From positions 6,205,001-6,269,000 of the forward strand of contig OU015567.1 in the NCBI GenBank assembly GCA_907165135.1: DNA of 64,000 bases. Direction: 5' to 3'. Each line of letters starts with the position of its first letter. Position 1 is the stretch's first letter. The notes under the pieces are model-generated. The model was not told the origin of the DNA, searched no databases, and saw only the letters and a list, made by a program, of their open reading frames with translations. Shown one piece after another: positions 10,896 through 27,050 of this stretch. Source of the DNA: Oikopleura dioica (taxonomy: Eukaryota > Chordata > Appendicularia > Copelata > Oikopleuridae). The position numbers and the translations under genes were made by a program.

Positions 10896-13407
10896 ATGAA
10901 CCGCATCTTCGGAACGGGAAAGCCAAAAGCACCACCACCAAATCTAAATGACTGCGTGCAAAACCTTGACTCCCGAGGCGACTCGATCGACAAGAAGATC
11001 GCCAAGCTCGATGCCGAACTTGTCAAGTACAAGAATCAGATGAAAACGATGCGAAAAGGCCCTGGCAAAAATGCTGTCAAGCAAAAGGCCATGCGAGTTT
11101 TGAAGCAGAGAAAGATGTACGAAAATCAACGAGAGCAGATTTCAAATCAGTCTTTCAACATGGACCAGGTTTTGAAAGGCATATTCGGTCATTTTGGTTA
11201 TTTTTTGTTAGGCTAACTTTACGATTCAAACGCTCAAGGACACGCAAGATACTGTAACTGCCATGAAAGCAGGCGCCAAAGCGATGAAAAAGGAGTACAA
11301 AAAGATCAACATCGACAAAATCGAGGACCTCCAGGTCAGTTTGACATAAACAGCTAATAGTTGTACTCTTCCTTGATATCAATCGATTTTCAATTTGGAT
11401 TTGACGGGTATTAAAATCGTCAAGTTATGTTCTTATACTGGTTTATTTGGTAATATGAAGTAATCAGAATTGAGAATAAGGGTTGAAAAGTTGAGCAGTC
11501 CAAACGATTAAACAAAAATAACGATCATTGCAAATGACGTTCTGGGGAATCACACATCGTATTTGACTATTTTGAGGAGAAACAAACAGAATCGTATGTT
11601 AGTGGAAAAGGAAAAGATTATGTTTTTTTTCTGTTAGGTAAAATGAAGAGAACTCGTTTCAAAGTTCTTGTGGCGCTTTTTGAAGCTCTCGGAAAAGCTG
11701 GTCCAGGGCAATCTTTGTCTGGTCGTTTGCCCATTTGACCTAAAATATATTTTATTGACCCCTGGATATGGGGTAGTGGTTTGTTTACCTGGCAGCGGCC
11801 GAGGACTTCGGCGTCTCGTACTGTCAATCGTTGTTTGAGAATCTAAAGGTCATTTTTAACAATCAGTACAAATGCAGACATGCATGATTGTTACGCGTGA
11901 TAAAGGAACTTGCCTGCATGATATCTTCATCTGTGCCGGCGATGGAAATCGCTGGAGGGCATTCATCCTCGTCCAGATCAATCTGACCTTCGGAGATCTT
12001 GCCAGTAGCTGGGGTCATGTCCCAGCGACGGATAGGGTTGAGTCGGCCGGAATTGCTTTCTTTCAAGACGTTGATGGAAATAGGCCCTGAAATTGGGATC
12101 AGTAAGTGTTCAAGATTGACAAGAAAATCGCTGTAACATCTTTCAAATTAGTTATACAACTAATTTTATATTTTCAGCAGCAGTTACCTTGATAATTTTA
12201 TTTTAAATTCTAATTGCGAGAATTCAATTTAAGCAGATATTTTTGAATACTAAATTGTTCTAAATGTAGAAAAGAAATATGAATTTTGAACGATATCTTA
12301 TATAAGCCGGTTTTTCAAATATAGTAAGCTTTTAAAGCTGTGAAAATTATTTCTAAAAGTAAATCGCCAGATTCAGATCGATCAAGTGCTAATTTGATTA
12401 GATAACATAATATTTTTTGCTCTTTGTACTTGGATACGACTTACCATTTATCTTGCAGGAGAGCGCATCGTTTTCGGCCAACGATGCCATGGTTCTTGAT
12501 AAGCGTCGGAATTCGACATAGGTCGACTCGCGTGCACTTTTAGTATACTGTCGGACAACGGTTCTGCCAATCATCTCTTCTTCTTTTTAAAAAATCTTTT
12601 TAAAATTGAAGTTTGTCCCTGAGCTAGAACTGGTGCTTGTCCAAAGTGAGGTTGTTCGGGAGAATCTCTATCGTCTCTTATTTACGTGGGTCAAACACGC
12701 CCTGAAGGTCCCCACTTATTTCCTCCTCCTGGAGTTCTGCCGAGTTAATTAATCAACTTTTCTTAGTACTTTATCTGATGACCTAAAAATCAGCAGATAG
12801 ATCTGTCCCGGACACGCCCAACTATCTCTACCCTCTTCTTTTTTGTTTAACGAGGCACATGTGATCGATTTCTTCAGCAGAAAAAGCCCTAAGCCCTCGA
12901 TATAAACCTTTGTTGCGCAAACCACTGTATTAATACTGTGGTCAATAATTCACCATTTGAAAGTTAAAAATATTCTTCTTAGGATGAACTGGAGGACATG
13001 ATGCTCGATGCAAATGAGATCCAAGAAGTGATGAGCAGAAGCTACGGCATTGGAGACGACATTGACGAAGCCGACCTTGAGGCCGAGCTTGATGCTCTTG
13101 GAGACGACTTTCTCGCCGATGATGGGCTTCTGGATGATATTGCTACACCGAATGCACCGAGGTCAGTAGGGTCAGTGGGTTACTACAGAAGATCGTAAAC
13201 AAATAGCTTTCAAGTCAGGATTTTAGCTGGAGTCCAAACATAATCGTAAAAAAATAAGACTGGCCAAATCGGACCGCTCTTACGTTTTTTATCGATTGTC
13301 CAAAATATGTTATTAAATTGTTCTTTAGCACCGAGCCCGGTCTCCCAGAAGCATCAGGAGAAGTGGACGAATTCGGACTCCCAAAAATCCCCGAAGCCGC
13401 CAAATAA
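10896..13407 (+). CDS. CHMP5: Charged multivesicular body protein 5 (ESCRT-III)
   Basis: Exons 10896-11168, 11212-11334, 12983-13161 and 13329-13407, for 217 aa (human about 219). CHMP5 is an ESCRT-III related subunit acting in multivesicular-body formation with LIP5/VTA1. The N-terminus [15 protein letters not shown] and core [20 protein letters not shown] are near-identical to animal CHMP5. So are [28 protein letters not shown] and the C-terminal [10 protein letters not shown]. Three introns are phase-consistent GT-AG. The second, 11335-12982, is 1,648 nt, far larger than its neighbours. It contains a complete antisense gene. Confidence 0.95.
11659..12574 (-). CDS. Unknown 145-aa protein nested antisense inside a CHMP5 intron
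   Basis: Four phase-consistent exons: 12574-12445, 12086-11914, 11842-11789 and 11739-11659. They give one 145-aa protein from ATG to TGA. Two introns are GT-AG; the intron 11843-11913 needs a GC donor (CAG then GCAAGT). The Arg-rich, acid-poor N-terminus ([17 protein letters not shown]) could be a mitochondrial leader. The middle contains [18 protein letters not shown] followed by an acidic DLDEDE patch. The C-terminus is helical and amphipathic ([18 protein letters not shown]). I do not recognise the family. Continuity of frame across three introns and protein-like composition support a real gene. Confidence 0.65.
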
Positions 13408-13664
13408 GAAATTCATTCCCATTCAAAAACGATTCCATTCGGAACTTTCATTCTCCTCCTTGCTATCAGTACTTCTCTGATTCAAAATTCTTAAGTCTCG
13501 ATTCTCTACTTGTAAGATTCATGCAATCTTTTCTTCTTTATCTTTCCCCCCCATTCTCTTCACTAATATTTACTAAACTTGTACTAATCAAATGGATAAA
13601 ATACTATTTTCGATTTATAAAACGATTTGTAATAAATTACTCTATTTAGAAAATTGGGCCATTT

Positions 13665-15030
13665 ATGGAAGCAATAACAAAGTATGCGTCTGAAAACAAG
13701 TTAGAATTTCTGCTGTTATCTACTGCCTCTGCGATCCTTCTCCAGCAGCTGATAGAGAACAGAGATTATTTCCTCGGGTCAGTTCTAGTCCAGCAATAGA
13801 ATATTAAAATGACCCTAGGTATGATCAGTTTTCCTCGAAGCAGATTGTTTCCGGGCTAACAAATTACTCGCAGCTCTGTTATGCAAATTCCATGCTCCAG
13901 CTCATCTCGACAATGCCTGAATATTACAATTACTTCAAACAACTGCGGGAAAAATATATCTCCCCCGAAAATAATCAAAAATCTGCCAAAAATGCGAAAG
14001 TGCTACAAACGATAATTGAAACCATCGAGCGGATAAATCGCATTTGTCCTGGTACTTTCTTATTTATTCCGAATTAATTACTGATTCTGTTACTCTAGCT
14101 GGAAGCTTCTTCGATGCGTCAACAAAGCTAATTGGGTTACTAGCTTCTGATTCAAAATGGGCGACGTCTCAGCAGGATTGTCTTGAATTATGGACGAGAA
14201 TGGAGAGCGCGATTGAACTTGAGTGCCACAGATCCATCAGTAACTTTGGTTTTTTGAGCTATAAGAGGTATATTAATCTGCTTGATTTGCACTGTCTTCA
14301 AAGTTTCTTGAAGTTCAAAAACCGCTGATCCTTTCAAATGGCCGACTCATTTCTCGACGCTCCGAGAAATGGTCTGTTCCGTCTGCGGAAAACGAAAAGA
14401 CTCGCGGGTCGAGAAGCTTCACATGTTGACCTTGGAGCAAAAATACTCCGCAAACAGCCTCGAACGCACGGACCTTGAGACGTCCCTGGAGCACTATTTC
14501 AAGCCCGAAACGTTGATCGTCAATTGCGAGGGCTGCTCGACCACTTCTGATCATGAATCTGGCGGGCAATCGTCCGTGATGCCCAGCTTTGACTCTTCGC
14601 CTGAGATTTCCCTACAAGACAGTCTCCACAAAAAGTCCCTTTCCTTCGCCTCTCTTCCAAAGTATTTGTGCATACAAGTCACCGCCTTGTGGGATCCAGT
14701 GTCTGGCAATTCCTTTCGTAACCTCCGCCCGTGGAGGTATCCGGATTGCCTCGATTTATCAAAGTATTGCTTTCTTCAACAGTTCGAATCTCAGAAATCC
14801 AATTTCAATTCAAAAATTTATCATCTCGAAGCAGTAATCGTTCACGTCGGTTTTGATAATTGCGGTCATTACTACACTCTGCGGAAGATCGATAACGCCT
14901 GGTACATGGTTAGTCCTTTAGGTTGAAATCAAGGAAAAAAAAGTCTTTTTAGTGTAATGATGCGCTTATTCAACGAGTCTTGACTGGACTAAACCACAAC
15001 GGTGCCTACATTCTTCTTTATACGAGATAA
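13665..15030 (+). CDS. USP30: USP30-like ubiquitin C-terminal hydrolase
   Basis: Exons 13665-13777, 13819-14051, 14099-14267, 14314-14908 and 14953-15030, for 395 aa. USPs cleave ubiquitin from proteins; USP30 is anchored in the mitochondrial outer membrane. An N-terminal hydrophobic stretch (LEFLLLSTASAILL) fits such an anchor. The Cys box reads GLTNYSQLCYANSMLQ and the second block SQQDCLELW. A zinc-ribbon-like pair appears as VCSVCGKR and CEGC. The His box is DNCGHYYTLRKIDNAWYM, and the last exon is CNDALIQRVLTG..AYILLYTR. The protein is shorter than human USP30 (about 517 aa), mostly in the inserts. The position of the unusual third catalytic Ser of vertebrate USP30 appears to be Cys-Asn-Asp here, nearer to ordinary USPs. 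Assignment to USP30 rests on the N-terminal anchor and short size. Confidence 0.8.
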
Positions 15031-15110
15031 ACTTCCAAAACTGCAAACAACTGCTCCTGAAATCTCTCCTGAAATCCTCGAAATGCGTCTCGAAATGATA
15101 ATAGGCTCTT

Positions 15111-15548
15111 TTAAGAATGAGTTTCTGTAGCCTTCTTGACGAGACGGACGATGATCTTGTATGTCATATTCAAAACGTCCGATGCAAATTGCGGCCCTTT
15201 GATTATCTGAAATAACATCCTCCTGATTCGGTTTCTTCCTCAGTCAAAGTCATCTCAATGTTCGGTAATTATTAAACTCACTTGGCTAATTTTGACTTGT
15301 AAGATTTGAATTGTTGAAGCTGGAAACAACAAGTTTAATAATCTATAGACCAGAAGTTATTTCAAACTCCCGAGAGGCCATGTAGTTGATGTAGAAATAT
15401 ATTGATAGCGACACTTGCTGTCTCCTTCTAAAATATCTAGCTCATTTACCATTTGTGCCAATAGGCGGATTTCTGCGCCTAGGCCAAATATGATTTGAGT
15501 TAAATTGGATTCCGATCCTAAAACGTGCCACTCTGTAATGAGGTCGCA
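15111..15548 (-). CDS. Unrecognised gene, C-terminal exons (5' end unresolved)
   Basis: Three exons keep one frame to a stop: 15548-15368, 15319-15282 and 15206-15111. Introns are GT-AG and 48-75 nt, as in neighbouring genes. The roughly 104-aa product reads ..EWHVLGSESNLTQIIFGLGA.., then CRYQYISTSTTWPLG, then a helical tail ending IVRLVKKATETHS. I do not recognise it. It converges on the USP30-like gene with 80 bp between the stops. The start exon was not found; an AG at 15549-15550 could be the acceptor for a 5' exon further right, or the ATG near 15590. Confidence 0.45.
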
Positions 15549-15798
15549 CTAAAGGGTGCTCGGGGGAAACAGAGACGCAATCCTCATTTCCTTGACGCTT
15601 TTTTTAAAAAACTAGAGAGATCCTACTCCAGTTTTCAATAGAGTGAATAGAGAAAGAATGAAAGTGAACTCGTCCGAATTTGAAACAGATTCTCAGGCGA
15701 ATGATTCCAGGAGCTACTATTATTACGATTATGGTAGCTCTTCCTGAATATACTGATGGTTGATCGTTATTTTAAGCGTATCCTGTGGCGAATTGCAC

Positions 15799-16175
15799 TG
15801 ACACTGTTTTTATGTTTCCGACCTCATTTTCGACCCTCTGTAAAAAAGGGATGAGTATATCCTGAGATTATCTTAACCCCCCTACGCCACAGAGTAGACC
15901 TTCAGCTCTTATTTGAGCCCTTTGGAGACGCTGTTCGATGATTGTACTTCGAGAACATCGACTCCCAAAATGAGGGTAAAATTGGCGAAATCGGGTATTT
16001 CCGAGTTGATGACGTCATTTGTGAAAGAACACGTGTCAATGACATTTGCTCAGTGTCCCTACGCCATAAAGCAGACCCTAAGCTACATTTTGGTACCCTT
16101 TGGGACTCTCTGCGACTTCTCTGGTCGGAGAACATAGACTCCCTAGTTGTCGGAAACATAAAAAAAACAGTGTCA
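15799..16175. mobile_element. Terminal-inverted-repeat element with internal direct duplication
   Basis: TGACACTGTTTTTATGTTTCCGAC at 15799-15822 is repeated inverted at 16149-16175, with three extra bases in the T run. Inside, CCTACGCCA-(C/T)A.AG-AGACC (about 15,881 and 16,063) and GAGAACAT-GACTCCC (about 15,951 and 16,129) recur as direct repeats. No clear target duplication and no transposase, so a decayed non-autonomous element. Confidence 0.6.
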
Positions 16176-16841
16176 CTGATACACTGTGTGTTCTCGACGA
16201 AAATGGACTCTCTTTGTTTTGGCTTGTGGGATTTATATTCATAGTCGTCTGCATGCTCGCCTGGGTAAAGAATAAAGTTCAGGAAAGTACACTATTACCC
16301 TGCAATTTCAGACCTTTCAATACCTCAACAATTGGCCTAAAAGAATGCAGAAAAAGTTCGACCCAAACGTCAAAATGCACTTGATCGAGCGATCAATTCT
16401 TTCAACAAGGCGGTTTTCTAACTTTGCCTGTCGTCTTTCCAGGCTTTCTTCTAAAGCAAATGTGTTACCAAGGTACAATCAAAGGCTTTATTATTCACGA
16501 AAGCGACTTGTTTGATGGTCGGTTTTTAATTTTTGATTTAGAAGCTGTTCCAAAATATAAATAATTAGCAACATCGGATGAAATACAATTTTGTTTCGCG
16601 GAAAAGTTCAAAACAATGAAAAATATTTTAGCAAAAGACGGGAAAGTGACGTGCCAGGTCCAAATTACTCTACACGCGACACGATCAAGAGCAATTCGTT
16701 TTCATCCTCGAAAGCAGCATTTATTTGACAGTTTTAATCCTCTTACGATCCATTTATTTATTGACCCCTGTTGTTCTTTGACATCTGCATTGCTTTAAAA
16801 CGAGTTCAGAATCAGAGTTTCCTCCTTGATTTTAAATCTCT
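16176..16841. other. Intergenic, no gene seen
   Basis: About 0.67 kb between the TIR element and the 3' end of the GH18 gene. AT-rich, with no exon supported on either strand. Confidence 0.45.
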
Positions 16842-18271
16842 TCAACAAATTTCTGAACCCCTAGCGTACTCCGCAATCTGATCCCAGTACTGTTTCGAAA
16901 GTGGATTTGCCGACAATGGATAGTCGATCAAATCACATGACCACATTCCAAGCCCAGCCAGTCCATGAGCAGCCGCCATCTTGTATTTTTCTGCCAAAGT
17001 CGCTTGAAAAAAATAAAAGACTTGTAAAAAAATCTCCTTTTTCAAACCTGGTGTGTCAAACCAGCGCTGTCGGTAGTGCCCATTTTCTCGGGTGGAGCAG
17101 TAGACTGTGTGCGAGTCACTGTCGTAGTTGACTCCGTCAAGTGCGTTTTCAGAGCAATTATGAAGAGCATTCGATAATGAATCAATCAATCTATGGGCAA
17201 AGTCCACGACGCATGGAGGGATGGGATTCTAAATGGCTTTGGTCTAACCAAAACAGTTAAAACTTACATGGTGCCGATTCATGTAGACACAAGGGTATCG
17301 GTAGCTGGCCCAGTGAACTCCAAGAACGAGCTTTTCTTTTGGAATTCCCATTTTGAGATAATTCTCGACCCCTTCTGTTATCTTGTCCAACGGAGAAGAG
17401 GCAGAGGCCGTTATTATATTATCCTGGCTATCGTATCCCATTATAAAGAGTGTGTCCATGTGCTCCGCCATTTTGTCCCACAGCTTGCACCTGCCGGATA
17501 GACAAGCTAAAGGCTTAAGAGTTTAAAGTTTGTACTCTGTAAGAGTTTGAATAATTAAACCTTTGGGTCAAACGGCACCGCCATCGACAGGGAGATGTCG
17601 GGTCCAAGGTCAAGAAGGGCTTCTCTTGTTTCCTTTATTAATGAGACTGTTTACTTGGGTTCAACTGGGAGGCTCAAGGACGAAACAAATTAACTTAAAA
17701 AATGTGCTGTAGAACCATTCCGTATGCTTCTTTAGTCTCTTCGTCAAAGATTGGTCCTTCTGCATCGAAAACTGCTCCATCGAAACAACCCTCATCGACA
17801 GTCTTTATCGCTTTAAATTTTCTGATATCATTACAGTAAATTTTACCGTGCGAATGAAATCGACAAGCCTTTTTCTATAAGCCTGGTCATTGAGGTCAAC
17901 AAAGTCAACATGCTCATTTCCAACGCAAAATTCAACCCTAAAGAATTCCCTGTGATTTCGTTGATTTCAAGGGTTGGTACCTTATTCCACTGTCGTGAAA
18001 AAACTCAACATTCTTTCGTCCCCACTTATTTAGGATGCTTACAGACTTCAAGATCTGACTTAATTTAGTTCATCCTTTCCTGGGCGATAGTTGTTATGTT
18101 TTCAAGCGGATATAGATGCGGGTCCAAATGCAGAGGCCAAGCGTAAACTTCAAACTCCCGTCTCGCCTGTCTTTTGCATTTCGAATCTACGCTCTTGGCG
18201 TTTGCGTTGCGAATCAGGAGATTGAATATCAAAATCAGAATCAGCATAAATTTGAAGTTTTCGATCTTCAT
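16842..18271 (-). CDS. CTBS: Di-N-acetylchitobiase-like glycoside hydrolase (GH18)
   Basis: Secure exons are 17937-17847, 17513-17268, 17228-17048 and 17002-16842. Further coding lies at 18271-17981 and 17815-17561, where some junctions are not resolved. Chitobiase is a lysosomal enzyme that splits the reducing-end GlcNAc of N-glycan cores. The N-terminus has a signal peptide (FKFMLILILIFNLLIRNANA). Family blocks are NITTIA, the catalytic GH18 motif as FDGAVFDAEG (Asp..Asp.Glu), LFIMGYDSQ, LVLGVHWASYRYPC, RQRWFDTP and GLGMWSCDLIDYP. Near 18040-18070 and 17815-17846 only 16-26 nt non-GT introns keep the frame. This suggests unusual tiny introns, an assembly error, or decay. It shares a 322-bp divergent spacer with CNPPD1-like. 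Confidence 0.75.
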
Positions 18272-18593
18272 TTTTCACACCTTTTCTCTTCTTCTATCCC
18301 GTGACTTTTGGCAGTCTGAGACAATTCAATATTTTTTCAGCAGCAGTCTTTTTTTCTTCGTTATTTGAAAATCGCGACGTCTAGAGAAAAAAATAGTGGT
18401 TACTCCCCCTTTTTCTTCTTCGTATTTACTCGGCCAATAGCAGAATTAGCCTAGTAGTGGGTGAGTGTCACTATTCTTCAAAAGATATTATTTACTCTGG
18501 GTGGATTTCTAATGGTTTTCTTTGTTCAGACTAACAAAACGAAATCGGTGCTCGAGCGCGGTGCTTGGGTTGGTTTGTTGGGAATAAAAAAAC
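18272..18593. promoter_or_regulatory. Divergent spacer between GH18 and CNPPD1-like
   Basis: 322 bp between two divergent start codons; presumed shared promoter region. Pyrimidine-rich, with no motif I can name with confidence. Confidence 0.4.
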
Positions 18594-19715
18594 ATGAATA
18601 CGGAAGATTTGAGGATGAGTTTTCTCGCCTCGCCGGATTGGGAAGATCGGCTGAGGAGAACCTTTCTATATCCGGGGACGCAGTGCTTGGACGACGTTAT
18701 GCCGCTTGACATCTCAGGTAGATCAGAGGAATAATAGAAAGGGATTAAACCGCTCCTCGTAGAATTCTGCGTCGAGCACTTTCGAGAGCTCGCGCCAAAA
18801 AACGCTGGAAAACTTGGACCTCGCATCGCCACTCGATTGATGCGAAATACGGCGCTCTGTCCGTCCGCGATCGTCGCCGCGCTGATTTACCTCCAACGAC
18901 TCAAAGCAAACAACCCTGAATACCTAAAGAAAGTGGAGTCTTCGGAATTATTCATCGTTTCGATGATGGTTTCCTCCAAGTACCTCTTTGACAACGGGAC
19001 TGACGACGAGTGCTACAACGATGAGTGGGCCGACTGTTTGGGATTGGAGTCCAAGGATTTGACCAAAATGGAACTTGATTTTCTCACAGTAAATTGAGCT
19101 CAATTTCGCTTTAGAAAATAATCATTTTCATTTTAGGCGATAGACTGGAGCTGCCATATCAGCAATGAAGAATTCAAAAACACCCTCGCCCAGCTTGAAA
19201 TTCAACTGGCAATGCAGACGATTCAAAAGACGGCGTTTTCACATACAACACGGCTGTTAACCTTCGTCTTATGCGTAAGATAAGCAGAACCTATCCATCT
19301 TTCATTTGCAATTTAAGTCTCCTTGTGGCAGTTTTTCAAGGACGTGTCAAAGTTGTTCTTTGTCTCTGCTCTGACTTTGCTCGGTTTTGCCACGTCGATG
19401 AATCAAGTCGGCTTGCAGTTGTCAGAAATGTCGGGCGGAAATGGGCAAAACTTGCACAGCCGAAATCTGACGACGCTAGAAAACTCTCGCGTACCGCAAA
19501 ACGGAGAAGAAGTGGACGAAAACGAGCTAAAATTTGAAGTTTGCGAGAATCCAGCAAACGAGGATGAAGACTCAATCATCATAAAAAGCAAAGAACAAAA
19601 TAACCAATATCCTCCAAAGAAAAACAACGACCAGTCCAAAGATGCGATGAAAAACTGCTATCGCTACGGTTTCAACAAAGTGGAGATTTGCGTCAAACCG
19701 CTAGTTTTACTTTGA
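18594..19715 (+). CDS. CNPPD1: CNPPD1-like (cyclin Pas1/PHO80 domain) protein
   Basis: Exons 18594-18717, 18763-19088, 19137-19274 and 19332-19715, for 323 aa. The cyclin-type fold shows TALCPSAIVAALIYLQRLKA, SELFIVSMMVSSKYLFDNG, NDEWADCLGLE and FLTAIDWSCHI. These align well with vertebrate CNPPD1 (DLFLISMMVASKYLYDEG). A hydrophobic segment, KLFFVSALTLLGFATSM, follows, as in CNPPD1, which is membrane-associated. The C-terminus is Asn/Glu/Lys-rich and poorly conserved, ending KPLVLL. Introns are GT-AG and 45-57 nt. Function in animals is poorly defined; the domain is related to PHO80-type cyclins that pair with CDKs. Confidence 0.85.
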
Positions 19716-19877
19716 CTTGGAAATTGACTTGGAAAGTCTAGCCTTTCTGTCTCTCTATCTCTCTAAGGTGTCGTTAACTATGAATCAGCTTTCCCAAATA
19801 TAACCTCTCTTTATGCAAATCTCACAGTTCAAAATTCCTACCCACCTTCTTTTGTCTGAAAATAATGGTTAATTTTC

Positions 19878-20141
19878 CTAATTTGCGAAATCAAATTTCC
19901 CACCCTCAATTCTCCGGTGTCTGAGCTCCTCAATGGACCTTTCCATATTCAATAAACTCTCCCAAAGAGCCGCTTGTATCAAGTATTCTGAATGCATATT
20001 GGGGATAAACTGGAATCGGAAAGTATTAGATCTGAAAAGCGCACCGCGAATTACTTCAAGTTTGCTTGGCCCGGGGCGCTTCCTTGCCGAATTCAGGGGT
20101 TGAAAAAAATTCTCAAGAATAGATTCCTTCTTTGAAAACAA
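19878..20141 (-). CDS. Possible terminal exon of an unknown minus-strand gene
   Basis: An open frame ends with a protein-like helical stretch (SEYLIQAALWESLLNMER, then SIEELRHRRIEGGKFDF) and a TAG. No in-frame ATG supports the upstream part, so it would be a 3' exon or a spurious frame. I do not recognise it. It lies in an otherwise empty 636-bp gap between CNPPD1-like and FMNL-like. Confidence 0.3.
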   Translation of the reverse strand: MFSKKESILENFFQPLNSARKRPGPSKLEVIRGALFRSNTFRFQFIPNMHSEYLIQAALWESLLNMERSIEELRHRRIEGGKFDFAN

Positions 20142-20339
20142 TCCAAAAGGAAAAAGAGAGGAACGAATACTTTCTCGAATTCGATACTACTAAAAGTAGC
20201 TGCTTGGGTTAAAATTAGCTGTTTCTATTGCTCGGTGAACAAAAATTGTGAATTATTAATTTGAAAACGGGTTGTATTGATCTTTGGTTGAGCAAGGTTT
20301 ATGTTTTTAGATGAATCAGAATTGAAATTCTTGCGTTAG

Positions 20340-24428
<4,089 letters not shown>

Positions 24429-25075
24429 AAAGCCAATCCAAAATCCGCTATTTATTCTCTTTCATTCGAATACTTCGCTCCAGACAATCAAGTCAAACAC
24501 TCGGTATCTTGCAATCAACATCTCAAAGAATTAATAATTACAATCGTGTGTCGAGTATCTAAATCAATTACACGTACTGAGATTATTTTTTTCGAACATT
24601 TGACTCCTTGAAACATTCTCGTTTTCCGCCATCCGAAATTTGCCTATCGCCATCAAGTGCCTTGGATTTAGAAATGAAACAGCGTACTACTTATCTAGGC
24701 ATTGAGTTAAAATAATTTTATAAAAATTTGCTCGTTTTAAAACTTTTAAATCCCATTTTCTTCCCAATATCGCTCGTTTTTTTCCTAGCCTAAGACTTCC
24801 TGCTCCAAGACAATTTGCTCGTTCTGTTCAAAACACTCAAAACAATCTTACTGTACTATAATTCTAAAATAATAATAACTGTAGCTACTGTTTACCTACA
24901 CTGTTCCTTTCACTGTACTCTTTATTTCTATTCTATAATCATCTTCAATCTTTGCACTAACTTAACTTTCTCGCTCCCGTTTGTTCGACTCTTTCTCAAA
25001 AACCCCAAAACACTGATAACTTCTCATATTTAATAAAAATTTGTTGGTTATTTACTCCGAAACAGCTGTTCTCAG
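24429..25075. other. Intergenic 3' flank of FMNL-like
   Basis: About 650 bp of AT-rich sequence with several ATTAATTA/AATAAA-like strings, probably 3' UTR and terminator region. No exon supported. Confidence 0.45.
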
Positions 25076-25917
<842 letters not shown>

Positions 25918-26331
25918 TTAGTCATTACTTATTCTGTACTCCTAAGTTCCTTTACTAATTTTTCTTTAAAATCATTGTGCAATATAAATTTCAAAGTTCT
26001 GAAAGGCTCGAATGTATCTTGATCTTCTCAAAGATACATTCATAATTTATGCTTTTCCATTTCAGTATACACAGAAATCATCAGGAATATCTTTTCTTGG
26101 TTCAGCTTGAACCCGTTTGGAGTATACGCAGGTTTATATACAGTGCCCATATTTTATCAAATTGATGAGAAACTGAGCGCCGTCAGTGGTCAATCTACAA
26201 AGGTGTATATTTAGCGCGGCTTGAAATGAATAGCCTTTTTGATATTTTAAACTCGAGTTGAAAAGTTAAAGTAGATAAAATGGTCTCTGAAAATCTCAAG
26301 AGTACTTTCAAGGTAACCAGAGAAAAGGAAA
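25918..26331. other. Intergenic, no gene seen
   Basis: About 410 bp between the DUF3472 gene and the small membrane-protein gene. AT-rich; no supported exon. Confidence 0.4.
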
Positions 26332-26893
26332 ATGGAGAAATTAACAGTTTTCAAGGAGGAAAAATTCAGAAGATATTTCATTGTCGGGCTCGTTTCTGGA
26401 ATAACTGCGTTGATTTCTATGGGCAGGTCTTGATATTCTCAAGATTCGAGAGTAAATCCGTTTGACTTAAATTCTGATTCTTGATCTTTGAAAAAGTCAG
26501 TCTGATGTTTCTCCTCGATCGGACAGCTCTTATCGTGTTTCCAGTAAGTCTGCGATGCATCCATCTTATTTCTTTCTGATTCTAGCTTTGTGTTGGTTTT
26601 GTTGGCTCTTGTACGATAACAACTATTCATAGTCTCAAAGCGTACATCTTTTTCATCGAAAAATTTCCCAAAGAAACTTCCAGGTGCATTTTCCCTCCCA
26701 TTCGTTTATTCATTTTTCAATTTTAGTGACGCTGGTGACGAAAAACAAAAAGTAAGTTGCCACTTTTTCCAAAAATATCAATTTTTGATGAGTTCCGTCT
26801 TTTGTTTTCGTTCTTATTTCTTCGTTTTTTTAGAGATCGAGCGATTTTCTAGAGGTTCCTCCACCGTCGCATGGGCTGCCAGGAAAGGGATGA
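26332..26893 (+). CDS. Small multi-pass membrane protein, family unknown
   Basis: Five exons: 26332-26422, 26497-26543, 26586-26683, 26727-26751 and 26834-26893, for 106 aa. Two hydrophobic segments are evident: YFIVGLVSGITALISM and, across the next junction, VSLMFLLDRTALIVFPLCVG. A hydrophilic tail follows with GDEKQKRSSDFLEVPPPSHG. The first intron keeps the hydrophobic frame only with a GC donor (26423) or needs an alternative GT at 26427 with a different frame. The other introns are GT-AG. I do not recognise the family. The ATG at 26332 is internal to a longer upstream open frame but starts the frame that carries the membrane segments. Confidence 0.5.
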
Positions 26894-27050
26894 TTGGTTT
26901 TTCATTTTCTGGAAGTTAAAGTTGACCTCTAATTTCGCTTATTGGTTATTTTGAGCGCGGTTGTCAGCCGGAGCCGCAGCTTAGAGACAGTTTATTTTAA
27001 GCAAAAATATAAACCCTTTTTTCTTTATTAAAAATCATCGACCAAAAGGC

